Part shown: in pieces, positions 14,509 through 23,073 of the stretch
Layout: the number at the start of each line of letters is the position of its first letter
Numbering within the stretch: the stretch's first letter is position 1
Assembly: GCA_964498075.1 (NCBI GenBank)
Contig: CAZCGA010000067.1
Span: forward strand, 1 to 32,660
Direction: 5' to 3'
DNA length: 32,660 nucleotides
Source: CAZCGA01 sp964498075
GTDB taxonomy: Bacteria > Desulfobacterota > Binatia > HRBIN30
Notes under the pieces: model-generated
Database searches by the model: none
What the model was told of the DNA's origin: nothing
Seen by the model: the letters and a program-made list of their open reading frames with translations, nothing else
Translations under genes and position numbers: made by a program

Positions 14509-15252
14509 ATGATCGAAGTCCGCAACCTCACCAAGCGCTACGGTGACCTGGTCGCGATCCGCGACATCAGCTTCACCGCGGCTACCGGCCAGATCCTCGG
14601 GTTCCTCGGACCCAACGGGGCCGGGAAGACCACCACCATGCGCATCATCACCGGCTTCATGCCGGCGAGCAGCGGGACGGTAAAGGTCGCCGGCTACGAC
14701 ATTTTCGACGACTCCTACGAGGTGCGGAAGCGTATTGGCTACCTGCCGGAAAGTCCCCCACTGTATGGTGACATGACCGTCGTCAGTTACCTGCGTTTCG
14801 TCGGCCGCATCCGTGGTATCGCCAAGGCCGAGCTGTCCGACAGCGTCGACCGCGTCTTGCACAAGTCTGGCCTCACCGACGTGACCGGACGCGTCGTCGG
14901 CCATCTGTCGAAGGGGTTCCGCCAGCGCGTCGGCTTGGCGCAGGCGTTGATCCACAACCCCAGCGTGCTCGTGCTCGACGAGCCGACGATCGGGCTCGAT
15001 CCGCGACAGATCATCGACATCCGCACGCTCATCCGCGCGTTGGCCGGCGAGCGCACCGTCATCCTCTCGACCCACATTCTCCCCGAGGTCTCCCAGCTGT
15101 GCGAGAAAGTGGTGATCATCAACGAAGGGCACATCGTGGTGGAAGACACCGTCGCCAACCTGACGCAGGGGATGAGCCTCGAGCAGGTGTTCTTGCAGTA
15201 CATCACGAAGGACACCCCCGTCCGCGAGACTGCAGAAGAGGCGTCGGCGTGA
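14509..15252 (+). CDS. ABC transporter ATP-binding protein (GldA-like)
   Basis: A 247-residue ATPase that would power the permease encoded next. It has Walker A GPNGAGKTTT, the Q-loop region YLPESPPLY, the signature LSKGFRQRVGLAQ (an LSKG variant of LSGGQ), Walker B VLVLDEPTIGLD and the switch histidine in STHILPEVSQ. The sequence is closest in style to the GldA/CcmA-type ATPases of ABC-2 exporters. The following permease starts at a GTG that overlaps this stop codon (GTGA). Together with the GldG-like and DUF4340 genes it forms a compact operon known in many non-gliding bacteria, whose substrate is unknown. Confidence 0.92.
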   Translation: MIEVRNLTKRYGDLVAIRDISFTAATGQILGFLGPNGAGKTTTMRIITGFMPASSGTVKVAGYDIFDDSYEVRKRIGYLPESPPLYGDMTVVSYLRFVGRIRGIAKAELSDSVDRVLHKSGLTDVTGRVVGHLSKGFRQRVGLAQALIHNPSVLVLDEPTIGLDPRQIIDIRTLIRALAGERTVILSTHILPEVSQLCEKVVIINEGHIVVEDTVANLTQGMSLEQVFLQYITKDTPVRETAEEASA

Positions 15253-16022
15253 AGAACGCGTTCACCATCGCCGGCAAGGAGCTGCGCTCGTACTTCGTGT
15301 CGCCGATCGCCTACGTCGTGCTGACCGGCTTCCTGCTGCTCGGCGGCTGGTTCTTCTTCAACCTGCTGACGCGCTTCAACTTCCTGCTGTCGATCTACTC
15401 GGCGATGCGCAACCCCGAAGCGCAGACGCGGCTCAACCTGAACGAGTTCGTCATCTCGCCGTTGCTGCACAACCTCTCCGTCGTGCTGGTCATCCTCGTG
15501 CCGGTGATCACGATGCGCAGCTTCGCCGAGGAGAAGCGCAGCGGCACCTACGAGCTGCTGCTGACCTCGCCGCTGTCGATCACCGAGATCGTCGCCGGCA
15601 AGTTCCTCGGCTGCTTCGCCTTCCTGCTGGTGATGATCGGCCTGACCGGCATCTACCCGATCATCCTGCTGGCGTACGGCAACCCGGAGCCGGGGATCAT
15701 CCTCTCCGGCTACCTCGGCCTGCTGCTGTTGGCGACGGCGTTCGTCACCGTGGGTCTGCTCACCTCGTCATTCACCGAGAACCAGATCATTGCCGCGGTC
15801 AGCTGCCTGGTGTTGTTGCTGCTGCTGTACGTCATCGCCTGGCCGGCCGACACCGCGGGCCCGGTGATGGGCGCCGTCCTGAAGTACCTCTCGCTGACCG
15901 AGCATTTCGGCGAATTGGTGAAGGGGATCATCGACACGAAGGACCTGGTGTACTTCGTGAGCGTGATCCTGCTGTCCCTCTTCCTGACGCAACGGTCGGT
16001 CGAGTCGGTGCGCTGGAGGTAG
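15249..16022 (+). CDS. ABC-2 type permease (GldF-like)
   Basis: A 257-residue membrane protein with six hydrophobic segments: TM1 at about residues 17-38, a loop region with FAEEKRSGTYELLLTSPLS (typical of the ABC-2 permease coupling segment), and further segments near 100-125, 135-160, 165-190 and the C terminus (YFVSVILLSLFLTQRSVESVRW). It forms the channel partner of the preceding ATPase. The GTG start overlaps the upstream stop, and the GldG-like gene follows after two bases. It resembles GldF-type permeases of the GldAFG system. Confidence 0.9.
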   Translation: MKNAFTIAGKELRSYFVSPIAYVVLTGFLLLGGWFFFNLLTRFNFLLSIYSAMRNPEAQTRLNLNEFVISPLLHNLSVVLVILVPVITMRSFAEEKRSGTYELLLTSPLSITEIVAGKFLGCFAFLLVMIGLTGIYPIILLAYGNPEPGIILSGYLGLLLLATAFVTVGLLTSSFTENQIIAAVSCLVLLLLLYVIAWPADTAGPVMGAVLKYLSLTEHFGELVKGIIDTKDLVYFVSVILLSLFLTQRSVESVRWR

Positions 16023-16024
16023 GC

Positions 16025-17575
16025 GTGCGGCGCAGCAACTCCCTACTCGGGCTGATCGGCCTGGTGCTGTTGCTCTTCGCCGGCGTGGCCGGTGTGCTCA
16101 CCCGCGCGCGTACCTTCTTCGACGTCCTCTACATCTTCGTCAACGGGCTGTTCGGCCTGTTCGCGCTGATCGCCTATCTCAGCGCTGGTCTGGAACAGGT
16201 CCGCAGCGTCGTCAGCCAGCGCTCCACGAAGTATGGGGCCAACGTCTTGCTGAGCTCGGTGGTGTTTCTGGCGGTGCTCGCTTTGCTGAACTATCTCTCC
16301 GCCCGTCACAGCCATCGCTTCGATCTCACCGAGCAAGGCGTCTACAGCCTGTCGCCGCAGTCATCCAACGTCATCAAGAATCTGCAAGACGACCTGCAGA
16401 TCCAGGCGTTCGTCGAAGGCGGCATCAATCCGGAGCTGCGCGATCTGCTCGAGAGCTACGCGTTCAATGCCCCCAAGGTGAAGTTCCAGCTGATCGATCC
16501 GGACCGGCAACCGGAGCTGGCGGAGAAGTACCACGTCACCAACTACAACACCGTGCGTTTCGAGTACGGCAAGGAGTCGACCACCATCTCCCAGCCGACC
16601 GAGGAGAACATCACCAACGCCATCATCAAGGTGACGCGCGGAACGCGCCGGACGGTGTGCTTCATCGAAGGACACGGCGAGCCGGACATCGACGACGTCC
16701 AGAACGCCAAGGCGCTCTCGAGCATCAAGCAGGCCCTGAGCAACGAGAACTATGAAGCGAAAAAGATCTTGCTGGCATCGATGGCCAGCGTGCCCGACGA
16801 TTGCTCGGTGGTCATCGCCACGGCGACGGAGAAGCCCTACCTGGACAGCGAGCTGAACGCGCTGGCGGCCCACCTCGATGGCGGCGGACGCACTCTGTTC
16901 TTGCTGCCACCACGTCAGGGCGGCGAGTTCCGAGCGATGCTGGCGAACTGGGGCATCAAGCTCGGCAACGACGTGGTGCTCGATCAAGTGCTGCGGCTCT
17001 TCCAAGGGCCGGCGGTGGGGCTGACGCCGCTGGTGAACACCTACGGCGTCCACGAGATCACCAAGGACTTCAAGCAGCGTACCGTCTTCCCGATGACTCG
17101 TTCGGTGCGCGCCGACGCCGCCGGCAAGAAGGGGCTCACCGTGACCGAGCTGGTGAAGACCAGTCCGTCGAGCTGGGCCGAGACGGATCTGGAGGGGCTG
17201 TTTCAACGCAGCCAGGCAAGCCTCGACGACACCGACACGAAAGGTCCGGTGCCGATCGCCGTGGCGGTCAATGCCGACCTCAAGCAGATGGGCGGCACGA
17301 AGGACGGCACCGCCCGTCTGGCGGCGTTTGGCAGTGTGGAATTCGCCAGCAATCGCGAGCTGGACGGCACCTATTACAACAAGGACCTGCTGGTGAACAC
17401 CATCGATTGGCTGGCGGGACAAACCGACCTGCTGTCCATTCGCCCGCGCAACGTGCGCGCCTCGCGGGTCCAGTTCACCCCCGAGGAGAGCGTGGTGATC
17501 TTCTATCTCTCCGTGCTGGTGATTCCGGAGGTGCTGCTCGTTGCCGGCATCGCCGTGTGGTGGCGCCGCGAGTAG
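16025..17575 (+). CDS. GldG-like membrane-anchored auxiliary protein
   Basis: A 516-residue protein. Three N-terminal hydrophobic segments (about 9-25, 32-55 and 76-93) are followed by a large extracytoplasmic domain that starts at the characteristic RFDLTEQGVYSLSPQS. Further in are VCFIEGHGEPDIDD and LDGGGRTLFLLPP. A final transmembrane helix (YLSVLVIPEVLLVAGIAVWW) sits just before the C terminus. This layout matches the GldG/ABC auxiliary (DUF4350-related) family, which always accompanies GldA/GldF-like transporters. The GTG start lies two bases after the permease stop. Its role is probably to couple export to an envelope substrate. Confidence 0.85.
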   Translation: MRRSNSLLGLIGLVLLLFAGVAGVLTRARTFFDVLYIFVNGLFGLFALIAYLSAGLEQVRSVVSQRSTKYGANVLLSSVVFLAVLALLNYLSARHSHRFDLTEQGVYSLSPQSSNVIKNLQDDLQIQAFVEGGINPELRDLLESYAFNAPKVKFQLIDPDRQPELAEKYHVTNYNTVRFEYGKESTTISQPTEENITNAIIKVTRGTRRTVCFIEGHGEPDIDDVQNAKALSSIKQALSNENYEAKKILLASMASVPDDCSVVIATATEKPYLDSELNALAAHLDGGGRTLFLLPPRQGGEFRAMLANWGIKLGNDVVLDQVLRLFQGPAVGLTPLVNTYGVHEITKDFKQRTVFPMTRSVRADAAGKKGLTVTELVKTSPSSWAETDLEGLFQRSQASLDDTDTKGPVPIAVAVNADLKQMGGTKDGTARLAAFGSVEFASNRELDGTYYNKDLLVNTIDWLAGQTDLLSIRPRNVRASRVQFTPEESVVIFYLSVLVIPEVLLVAGIAVWWRRE

Positions 17576-17606
17576 CCTCGCCCCCGGCTGCTGAAACCGC
17601 CCGCTC

Positions 17607-19073
17607 ATGCGTTTTCGCACCACCATCCTGCTCATCCTGGTTCTCATCGGGCTGGGAGCTTACGTCTACTGGGTCGAGCTGCCGAAGGCAGAGCAGGAGG
17701 CCAAGAAGAAGACGCTCTTCGAGTTCAAAGCGGACGACGCGATCGAGGTGTCGCTGGCGTATCCGGATCACGAGCTCATCGTGAAGAAGTCCGGCGACGA
17801 GTGGCGTCTGGTCAAGCCGATGGATGCGCCCGCCGATGCGACCACCGTCAAGAACCTGGTGAGCGCCATCGCCGACTGCGAGGTGAAGAAGGCGATCGAG
17901 GACACCACACCGGACCTCGCGCAGTACGGGCTCGACAAGCCGTTCGTCACGGTCACGGTGAAGTTGAAGGACCAGGAGCTGCCGGCCGTGCTGGTCGGCA
18001 AGAACACCCCCGTGGGTGTCTCGACCTACGTGAAGAAGGCCGACGATCCGAAGGTGCTCCTCGCCAGCTCCGCGTTCCGCTCCGGGATGGACAAGAAACC
18101 AAAGGACCTGCGCGACAAGACGATCCTCAACTTCGGTGACAACGACGTCCAGAAAGTCGGAATCCAGGGCGACGGCAAGGACATCCGCCTGGTGCAGAAG
18201 GGCGACAGCTGGAGCCTCGATCAACCGGCAGCCTACCCCGCCGATAGCGCCACGATCCGCACGTTCTTGTCGACTCTGCGTTCGATGCGTGCCGTGGACT
18301 TCGCGGACGAGCTCCCCTCCGATCCGAGCACGTACGGTCTCGATGCGCCGCGCCTGCGCATCACGCTCTTCGTCGGAAAGGACAACGCCGAGCAGCGCGT
18401 CTTGATCGGTAAGGACACCGACAAGAAGGAAGTGTACGTGCAGACCAGCGGGCGCCCGACGGTGTACACGGTGAGCGACTGGGTCTTTCGCGATCTGAAC
18501 AAGACCGTCGCCGACTTCCGCGACAAAACGTTGCTCGCGTTCGATCGCGAGAAGGTCACGGGTGTGGTGGGCAAGCGCAAGGACGGGACCCAGTTCAAAC
18601 TGGTGCGTGGCGACGACAAGCAGTGGCGGGTCGACGCCACCGAGGGCAAACCGGCGGAGACGACGATCAGCCAGTACATCGGCGACCTCCACGACCTGAA
18701 GGGATACGAGATCGCCGCCGACAGCCCAGGGGATCTCTCCACTGTGGGCCTCGACCAGCCGCAGTTGGCACTGACCGTCATCGGCGAACAGAGTACACCA
18801 CTGGGCACGGTGCTGATCGGTTCCCGGCAGAGCGGCGAAGGGAAGAAGGAGTACACCGCCATGGCCGAGGGCGGGCCGACGGTGTTTCTCATCCGGGACT
18901 ACCTGGTCACGCGCCTCGACAAACAGGCACCGGACTTCCTGGAAAAGCCGACCCCGACGGCCGCACCGGGGATGCCGGACGTGCAAGCCGGCGGCGGCGA
19001 GGACGCCGACGCCGAGCCCGCCGACGACGAGCCCTTGAACGACGAAGACGCGGTCGGCGGCGAGCAGGGATAG
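17607..19073 (+). CDS. DUF4340 protein with three tandem repeats
   Basis: A 488-residue protein anchored by an N-terminal helix (about 5-24) with an extracytoplasmic body. The body contains three tandem repeats of about 137 residues. Each begins with a W-R/S-L/V-x-x-P-like strand (near 66, 202 and 340), a T-I/V-x-x-x-L/I helix, then G-L-D-x-P (108-112, 244-248, 381-385) and a V-L-I/V-G strand. The C terminus (about 450-488) is acidic, low-complexity and probably disordered. DUF4340 proteins are regular partners of GldG-like proteins, as here (31 bases apart). The function is unknown. It ends 14 bases from the convergent hisC stop, with no terminator hairpin visible. Confidence 0.85.
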   Translation: MRFRTTILLILVLIGLGAYVYWVELPKAEQEAKKKTLFEFKADDAIEVSLAYPDHELIVKKSGDEWRLVKPMDAPADATTVKNLVSAIADCEVKKAIEDTTPDLAQYGLDKPFVTVTVKLKDQELPAVLVGKNTPVGVSTYVKKADDPKVLLASSAFRSGMDKKPKDLRDKTILNFGDNDVQKVGIQGDGKDIRLVQKGDSWSLDQPAAYPADSATIRTFLSTLRSMRAVDFADELPSDPSTYGLDAPRLRITLFVGKDNAEQRVLIGKDTDKKEVYVQTSGRPTVYTVSDWVFRDLNKTVADFRDKTLLAFDREKVTGVVGKRKDGTQFKLVRGDDKQWRVDATEGKPAETTISQYIGDLHDLKGYEIAADSPGDLSTVGLDQPQLALTVIGEQSTPLGTVLIGSRQSGEGKKEYTAMAEGGPTVFLIRDYLVTRLDKQAPDFLEKPTPTAAPGMPDVQAGGGEDADAEPADDEPLNDEDAVGGEQG

Positions 19074-19087
19074 CCCCTGGACTTTTC

Positions 19088-20134
19088 CTAGGTCCCGTCC
19101 GGCATCGCCGCCAGTAGGGCATCGATCTCCGCATCCGTGCCGACGCTGATGCGGACCGCGTCGCTCAGCTCGGCGGTCGGAAAGTAGCGCACCAGAATTC
19201 CGCGGGACTTCAGTCCCGCGTACAGGCCTTCCAGATTGCGGCCGGGGCGGCGGGCCAAGGCGAAGTTCGACTGGCTCGGGAGCACGCCAAACCCGGTCTC
19301 CCTGAGGCCGGCGATCAACCGCGCCCGCGTGCGGCAGACGCGCGCCACGTTCTGCTGCATCCAGGCGTAGTCCTCCAGCGCGGCGGTCGCAGCCACGATG
19401 CTGAGGCGCGTGACGTTGTACGAATCCTTCACCTTGAGCAAGTCGTGGATGATCCCCGGCGGTCCGAAGGCCAAGCCGATGCGCATGCCTGCCAAGGAGA
19501 AAGACTTCGAGAACGTGCGCAGCACGATCACGTTGTCGCACTCCTGCACCAGCGGCAGGGCGGTCGCATCGGCGAAGTCGACGTAGGCTTCATCGACGAC
19601 CAAAACACCCGGGACCTCCCGCGCCAACGCCCGCAGCGCGTGCAGCGAAACGGGGGTACCAGAGGGGGAGTTGGGATGGCAGACGAAGGTGACCCGCCCG
19701 GCGGCGTCGGCCAACCCATCGGGCAGCGAGAAGTCGAGCGGGTACGGAACGTGAATCGCCGTGCCTTCCTGGATCGTGACCAAGGTGTCGTAGAGGCTGT
19801 ACGTCGGATAGGGGAAGACGACACGATCACGCTTGCCGACGCAGGCGCGCACGATGAGGTTCAGCAGCTCGTCCGATCCATTGCCTACGAGGACGTTGTC
19901 GCGGCGCAGGGCGTAGACCGTCGCGGCGCGGTCGCGCAGCCGATCGGCGAGCGGATCCGGATAGAGCCGCAGATCGTCCGTCGTCGCCGCCCGCACCGCC
20001 TCGATGACCCGCGGCGACGGCGGATACGGGTTCTCGTTGGTGTTCAGCTTGATGTAGCGCCGGTCCTGTGGCTGCTCTCCCGGTGTGTACCCCGCCATGG
20101 CGGAAACAACGGGGCGCATGAACTGCGACGCCAT
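19088..20134 (-). CDS. hisC: histidinol-phosphate aminotransferase
   Basis: A 348-residue class I/II PLP aminotransferase that converts imidazole-acetol phosphate to histidinol phosphate in histidine synthesis. Landmarks are YIKLNTNENPYPPSPRVIEAV, YPDPLADRLRD, VGNGSDELLNL, CHPNSPSG, VVDEAYVDF and the PLP lysine in TFSKSFSLAGMRIG; RISVGTDAE lies near the C terminus. The start is ATG 20134. A longer frame extends upstream, but a 5-base indel between the two copies of that region shows it is not conserved as coding. The 5' end lies in a 320-bp repeat whose second copy is at 22703-23020. Confidence 0.92.
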   Translation of the reverse strand: MASQFMRPVVSAMAGYTPGEQPQDRRYIKLNTNENPYPPSPRVIEAVRAATTDDLRLYPDPLADRLRDRAATVYALRRDNVLVGNGSDELLNLIVRACVGKRDRVVFPYPTYSLYDTLVTIQEGTAIHVPYPLDFSLPDGLADAAGRVTFVCHPNSPSGTPVSLHALRALAREVPGVLVVDEAYVDFADATALPLVQECDNVIVLRTFSKSFSLAGMRIGLAFGPPGIIHDLLKVKDSYNVTRLSIVAATAALEDYAWMQQNVARVCRTRARLIAGLRETGFGVLPSQSNFALARRPGRNLEGLYAGLKSRGILVRYFPTAELSDAVRISVGTDAEIDALLAAMPDGT

Positions 20135-20265
20135 GCGCGGACGCTTAGCAGATCGGTGTAGCTCGGAACAGTCGGCGAGACGAACGTGAAGACGTGCTTC
20201 GAGAGCCTCAGCACGAGCGGCTTCGGAATCCATCTGATGACGGCCTTTTCCGCTCACCCTAAGGC
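19942..20265. repeat. left copy of a ~320-bp direct repeat (hisC 5' end plus upstream region)
   Basis: This stretch is repeated at 22703-23020 in the same orientation, with about 11 substitutions and one 5-base indel (about 96% identity by eye). It covers hisC codons 1-64 and about 130 bases upstream. It also contains the first ten codons of the reading frame that starts at 22993 in the right copy; here that frame stops after MTAFSAHPKA. Confidence 0.95.
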
Positions 20266-20365
20266 GTGACCAGCCCGGGCCTCCGTACGCGCTGCAACGC
20301 CGCTCTGACGGCCAAGCGGGCGCCCGCCTGACCTCCACTCGGGTTTGCTCGAGCCGCCGCGACGC

Positions 20366-20395
20366 TTGACAGGCGGTTTGTCCGCGCCGTATACA
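20366..20395 (+). promoter_or_regulatory. strong candidate promoter for the glycosyltransferase island
   Basis: TTGACA (20366-20371) and TATACA (20390-20395) are 18 bases apart, a good sigma-70-type match. They lie 78 bases before the GT32 ATG, just inside the left repeat of the island. The rest of 20266-20472 shows no gene that I can support. Confidence 0.55.
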
Positions 20396-20472
20396 CGGTC
20401 CGAAGGGATGGCGTCCGGGCCGCCGAGAGGAACCTGGGCCGCAGGGTTCCGTCGTCCATCGGTGAATGAGCG

Positions 20473-21087
20473 ATGATTCCCCGCCATATCCACCAAATCT
20501 GGATCGGAGACAAACCACCGCCCAGTCAATGGATGTCCACCTGGTCCGTGCAGCATGCTCATTGGACCTATACGTTGTGGGATAACGAGCGAATGCGAGC
20601 CCACACATGGGAATGCCAGCATCTCTTCGAGAACAGCACCTGCTGGCATGGGATCGCCGATGTGCTCCGCTACGAGATCCTGTACCGCTTCGGTGGGGTC
20701 TTCATCGATGCCGATTCGGAATGCTTGCGTCCCCTGGACGAATCCTTCCTGCAGAACCAGGCGTTCTGTTGTTATGATAGTGAGTCGGCCAGGCCGGGGT
20801 TGTTGGCCAACGGATTCCTGGGCGCAAGTCAGAGCAACGAATTGATGCGCGCGCTGATCGACGAACTGAGGAGCAGGACACGGATCGACGAACCGGCATG
20901 GCGATGGGTCGGGCCACAGTTCCTGACCGATACGGTCCAACGCCTGAACTATCCGATGAACGTATATCCCAGCTACTATTTCTTGCCGACGCATCACGAA
21001 GCGCCACCGTACCAAGGAGATTTTCAACCCTTCTGCAAACACCACTGGGGAACGACCTACGACCTGTATGGGCGAGCATCGATCTAG
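20473..21087 (+). CDS. GT32-type glycosyltransferase (capsular/OCH1-like sugar transferase)
   Basis: A 204-residue protein that starts with the typical IPRHIHQIWIGDKPPP and continues with YTLWDNERMR and a helix leading to the DxD motif, RYEILYRFGGVFIDADSECL (D-A-D near residue 79). These features define the DxD sugar-binding (GT32, Gly_transf_sug) family, which adds single sugars to surface polysaccharides. The GC content is visibly lower than the flanking genes, suggesting transfer. It is preceded by a good promoter and overlaps the methyltransferase start by 20 bases. The length is normal for a short family member. Confidence 0.82.
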   Translation: MIPRHIHQIWIGDKPPPSQWMSTWSVQHAHWTYTLWDNERMRAHTWECQHLFENSTCWHGIADVLRYEILYRFGGVFIDADSECLRPLDESFLQNQAFCCYDSESARPGLLANGFLGASQSNELMRALIDELRSRTRIDEPAWRWVGPQFLTDTVQRLNYPMNVYPSYYFLPTHHEAPPYQGDFQPFCKHHWGTTYDLYGRASI

Positions 21088-21622
21088 GGAGTGGTACAAC
21101 AACGAGTTCAAGCAAGGGGTGTCTCAGTTCGACACTGCCGAGATATTCGTTCAGCGGGCTGAGATCATCTCCAATTGGGCCGTCCAGGACGGCATCGGGA
21201 GCGTTTTCGAGTTTGCAGCGGGTGGGTGCGTACTGGCTCAGACGATCGTACGCAAGGTTCCCGACATTCGTTATGTCTGGAGTGATTTTTCCGTACCGGC
21301 CCTGGAGAACGCGAGAAGGAACGCGCAAACCCTGGACATTCGTGACATTGATATCGAGATTGAATACCCGCATGTTCCCTGGGAAACATTTGAAGGCGTC
21401 ATTTGCGTGAGTTGGGAGCATCTGGAGAAGGATCGAGAGATCATGGAAGCCATTCCATCGGGGAAGCCCATTCATATATCCTGTCCCACCATTGACGCCC
21501 CGGATCACCTGCGGGTGTTGGCCAATCTGGATGAAGTTGCAGGCAGATATGGCCACCTGATCGAGATCCAGGAGTTTGTGAAGGTGGACATCCTGCAACT
21601 GGTCCGAGGGAAACGGAAGTGA
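21068..21622 (+). CDS. SAM-dependent methyltransferase-like protein
   Basis: A 184-residue protein with a class I methyltransferase pattern. A glycine-containing motif I (VFEFAAGGCVLAQTI, about residues 45-59) is followed by a motif II-like acidic turn (YVWSDFSVPALENARRN), a motif IV-like stretch (FEGVICVSWEHLEKD) and a C-terminal strand. Motif I is not perfect (A-A-G-G in place of G-x-G-x-G), so activity is uncertain. It overlaps the GT32 gene by 20 bases and probably modifies a sugar or lipid-linked glycan. AT content is higher than in the flanks, as for GT32. Confidence 0.65.
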   Translation: MGEHRSREWYNNEFKQGVSQFDTAEIFVQRAEIISNWAVQDGIGSVFEFAAGGCVLAQTIVRKVPDIRYVWSDFSVPALENARRNAQTLDIRDIDIEIEYPHVPWETFEGVICVSWEHLEKDREIMEAIPSGKPIHISCPTIDAPDHLRVLANLDEVAGRYGHLIEIQEFVKVDILQLVRGKRK

Positions 21623-21728
21623 GATGTTTCGGCATGTGAGCATCGGGTGCGCTCGCGTTGCCGGCGACAGGATCGGGGGGCATGAGGGCGCGCCGGCGAG
21701 ATAGTCGAGCCCAACACCCTGACGGGCC

Positions 21729-21866
21729 GTGCGGATCCTGATCATCACCAACGAAGTGCCTTACCCGCCCATCTCGGGGGTCAAGTTGCGCAGCTACAAT
21801 CTGCTGCGGCGCCGGTCGTCACCAGGTGTCGCTGGCTGCGCACCTCTACAAACCCGTCATCCCTGA
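21729..21866 (+). pseudogene. remnant of a GT4-type glycosyltransferase N terminus
   Basis: A GTG at 21729 opens MRILIITNEVPYPPISGVKL followed by RSYNLLRR, the classic N terminus of a GT4 glycosyltransferase (first Rossmann strand and glycine loop). After about 28 codons the frame is wrong. The continuation HQVSLAAHLY, which fits the family's R-H-x-V-S-L strand, is in another frame from about 21821, and the original frame stops at 21866. The rest of the ~350-residue enzyme is missing and GT25-type sequence follows. This is a truncated, frameshifted relic. Confidence 0.65.
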
Positions 21867-21906
21867 TCTTCGTCGGCCACATGGGCTACGAGCCGAACGG
21901 CGGCCG

Positions 21907-22673
21907 ATGCGTCTCGTAGAGGGTCTGGCGCCGTGGTTCACGCGGCGAAAGGACCGCGGCCCTCTGCCGGTCGCCGCAACGTACGTCATCAATCTGCGCC
22001 ACAGTGCGGCGCGCTGGAGTGCAATGACCGACGTGCTCCAACGGACCGGGCTGCCGCGTGTCATCCGCTGGGAAGCCGTGGACGGCCGCAGGCTCGATGA
22101 CGGTTGTCTGCGCACCCTGCAATCGATCGGCATCCTGGCGAACGATTTGTCGAAGTTCGGAGCCAATACGGTCAACGAGGAAATCGGGTGCGCGCTGAGC
22201 CATCTCGGTGTCCTGACGGACATCGTTCGCCGGGGCCTGCACAGCGCGCTGATTCTCGAAGACGACATCGTTCCTACCGGCAGTGACGGCGATTGGCGAC
22301 AGCGGCTCGCACTCGCTTACGCCGATCTGCCCTGGGCCTGGGACGTGTGGTTCCTCTATCGCTGCCTGGACCTGAGGGACCGGGTCAAACGGCGGACGCC
22401 AAGGACCGTCGTGCCCCATGTTCCCTATGGCGCTGCAGCCTACGCCGTCTCCCGCCGCGGCGCAGAGAGGTGTTGCAGGGCGCGGTTCCGATCTATCAGC
22501 CCATCGACTGCATTCTCGCCGAGGACCTGGTGCGAGAGGGACGAGTAAGAGCCTACGCCGCGAGCCCGTTGCTGTTCGAACCCGCCGATCAACCGTCGAT
22601 CATCAACGCCAACAACTCGGAGAAGGATTTCATGATCGGTGGCGTCCTCCATCCGCCGGAATTCAGACATTGA
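21907..22673 (+). pseudogene. GT25-type glycosyltransferase with a frameshift
   Basis: The first frame encodes a GT25 (LPS glycosyltransferase) domain: YVINLRHSAARWSAM, a variable substrate loop, EEIGCALSHLGVL and the DxD-like LILEDDIVP. Near 22465-22472 the reading frame breaks. The true C-terminal part (VLQGAVPIYQPIDCILAEDL and onwards to EFRH, ending at 22673) continues in the frame that starts at 22470, so one base appears to be missing. The first frame alone would end at 22548 with unrelated residues. The frame also runs on upstream of ATG 21907. The gene is broken unless this is a sequencing error or programmed slippage. Confidence 0.7.
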
Positions 22674-22702
22674 GCCTGGACGCGAGAAGCTACCGCTCTT
22701 TG

Positions 22703-22895
22703 GATCGGCCAGCGGGTCCGGATAGAGCCGCAGATCGTCCGTCGCCGCCGCCCGCACTGCCTCGATGGCCCGCGGCGACGGCGGATACGGGTTCTCGTTG
22801 GTGTTCAGCTTGATGTAGCGCCGGTCCTGTGGCTGCTCTCCCGGTGTGTACCCCGCTATGGCGGAGACAACGGCGCGCATGAACTGCGACGCCAT
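22703..22895 (-). pseudogene. hisC: truncated second copy of hisC (first 64 codons)
   Basis: The minus strand reads MASQFMRAVVSAIAGYTPGE onward to DLRLYPDPLAD, nearly the same as HisC residues 1-62, and then breaks off into unrelated sequence. Compared with the intact gene it has four amino-acid changes (P-A, M-I, V-A, T-A) in 64 codons, consistent with relaxed selection. It lacks the PLP lysine and all later motifs, so it cannot be functional. It marks the right edge of the island. Confidence 0.92.
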
Positions 22896-23020
22896 GCGCG
22901 GACGCTTAGCAGATCGAGGTAGCTCGGGACAGTCGGCGAGACGAACGTGAAGACGTGCTTCGATCAGCACGAGCGGCTTCGGAATCCATCTGATGACGGC
23001 CTTTTCCGCTCACACTGAGG
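22703..23020. repeat. right copy of the ~320-bp direct repeat
   Basis: The partner of the copy at 19942-20265, in the same orientation. It contains the hisC fragment, the hisC upstream region and the beginning of the following plus-strand frame (ATG 22993). The segment between the copies (20266-22702) holds the glycosyltransferase genes. No inverted repeat ends or transposase gene were seen at either boundary. Confidence 0.95.
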
Positions 23021-23073
23021 CCCTCGAAGGGTGCCTCCTCATGGAATTGCGCCGCTGCCCGCCTGCCGGCACA

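Noticed and set aside
17475..19541. Long open frame on the minus strand opposite the DUF4340 gene and the hisC end
   Set aside because: Antisense by-product of GC-rich coding; it runs through two well-supported genes and shows no domain.
20135..20230. Upstream extension of hisC (frame opening MDSEAARAEALEARL)
   Set aside because: The second copy of this region has a 5-base indel that breaks the frame, and HisC homologues do not need the extension.
20266..22702. Considered as an insertion sequence or transposon
   Set aside because: No transposase, integrase, terminal inverted repeats or short target duplication; the flanks are long direct repeats of hisC.
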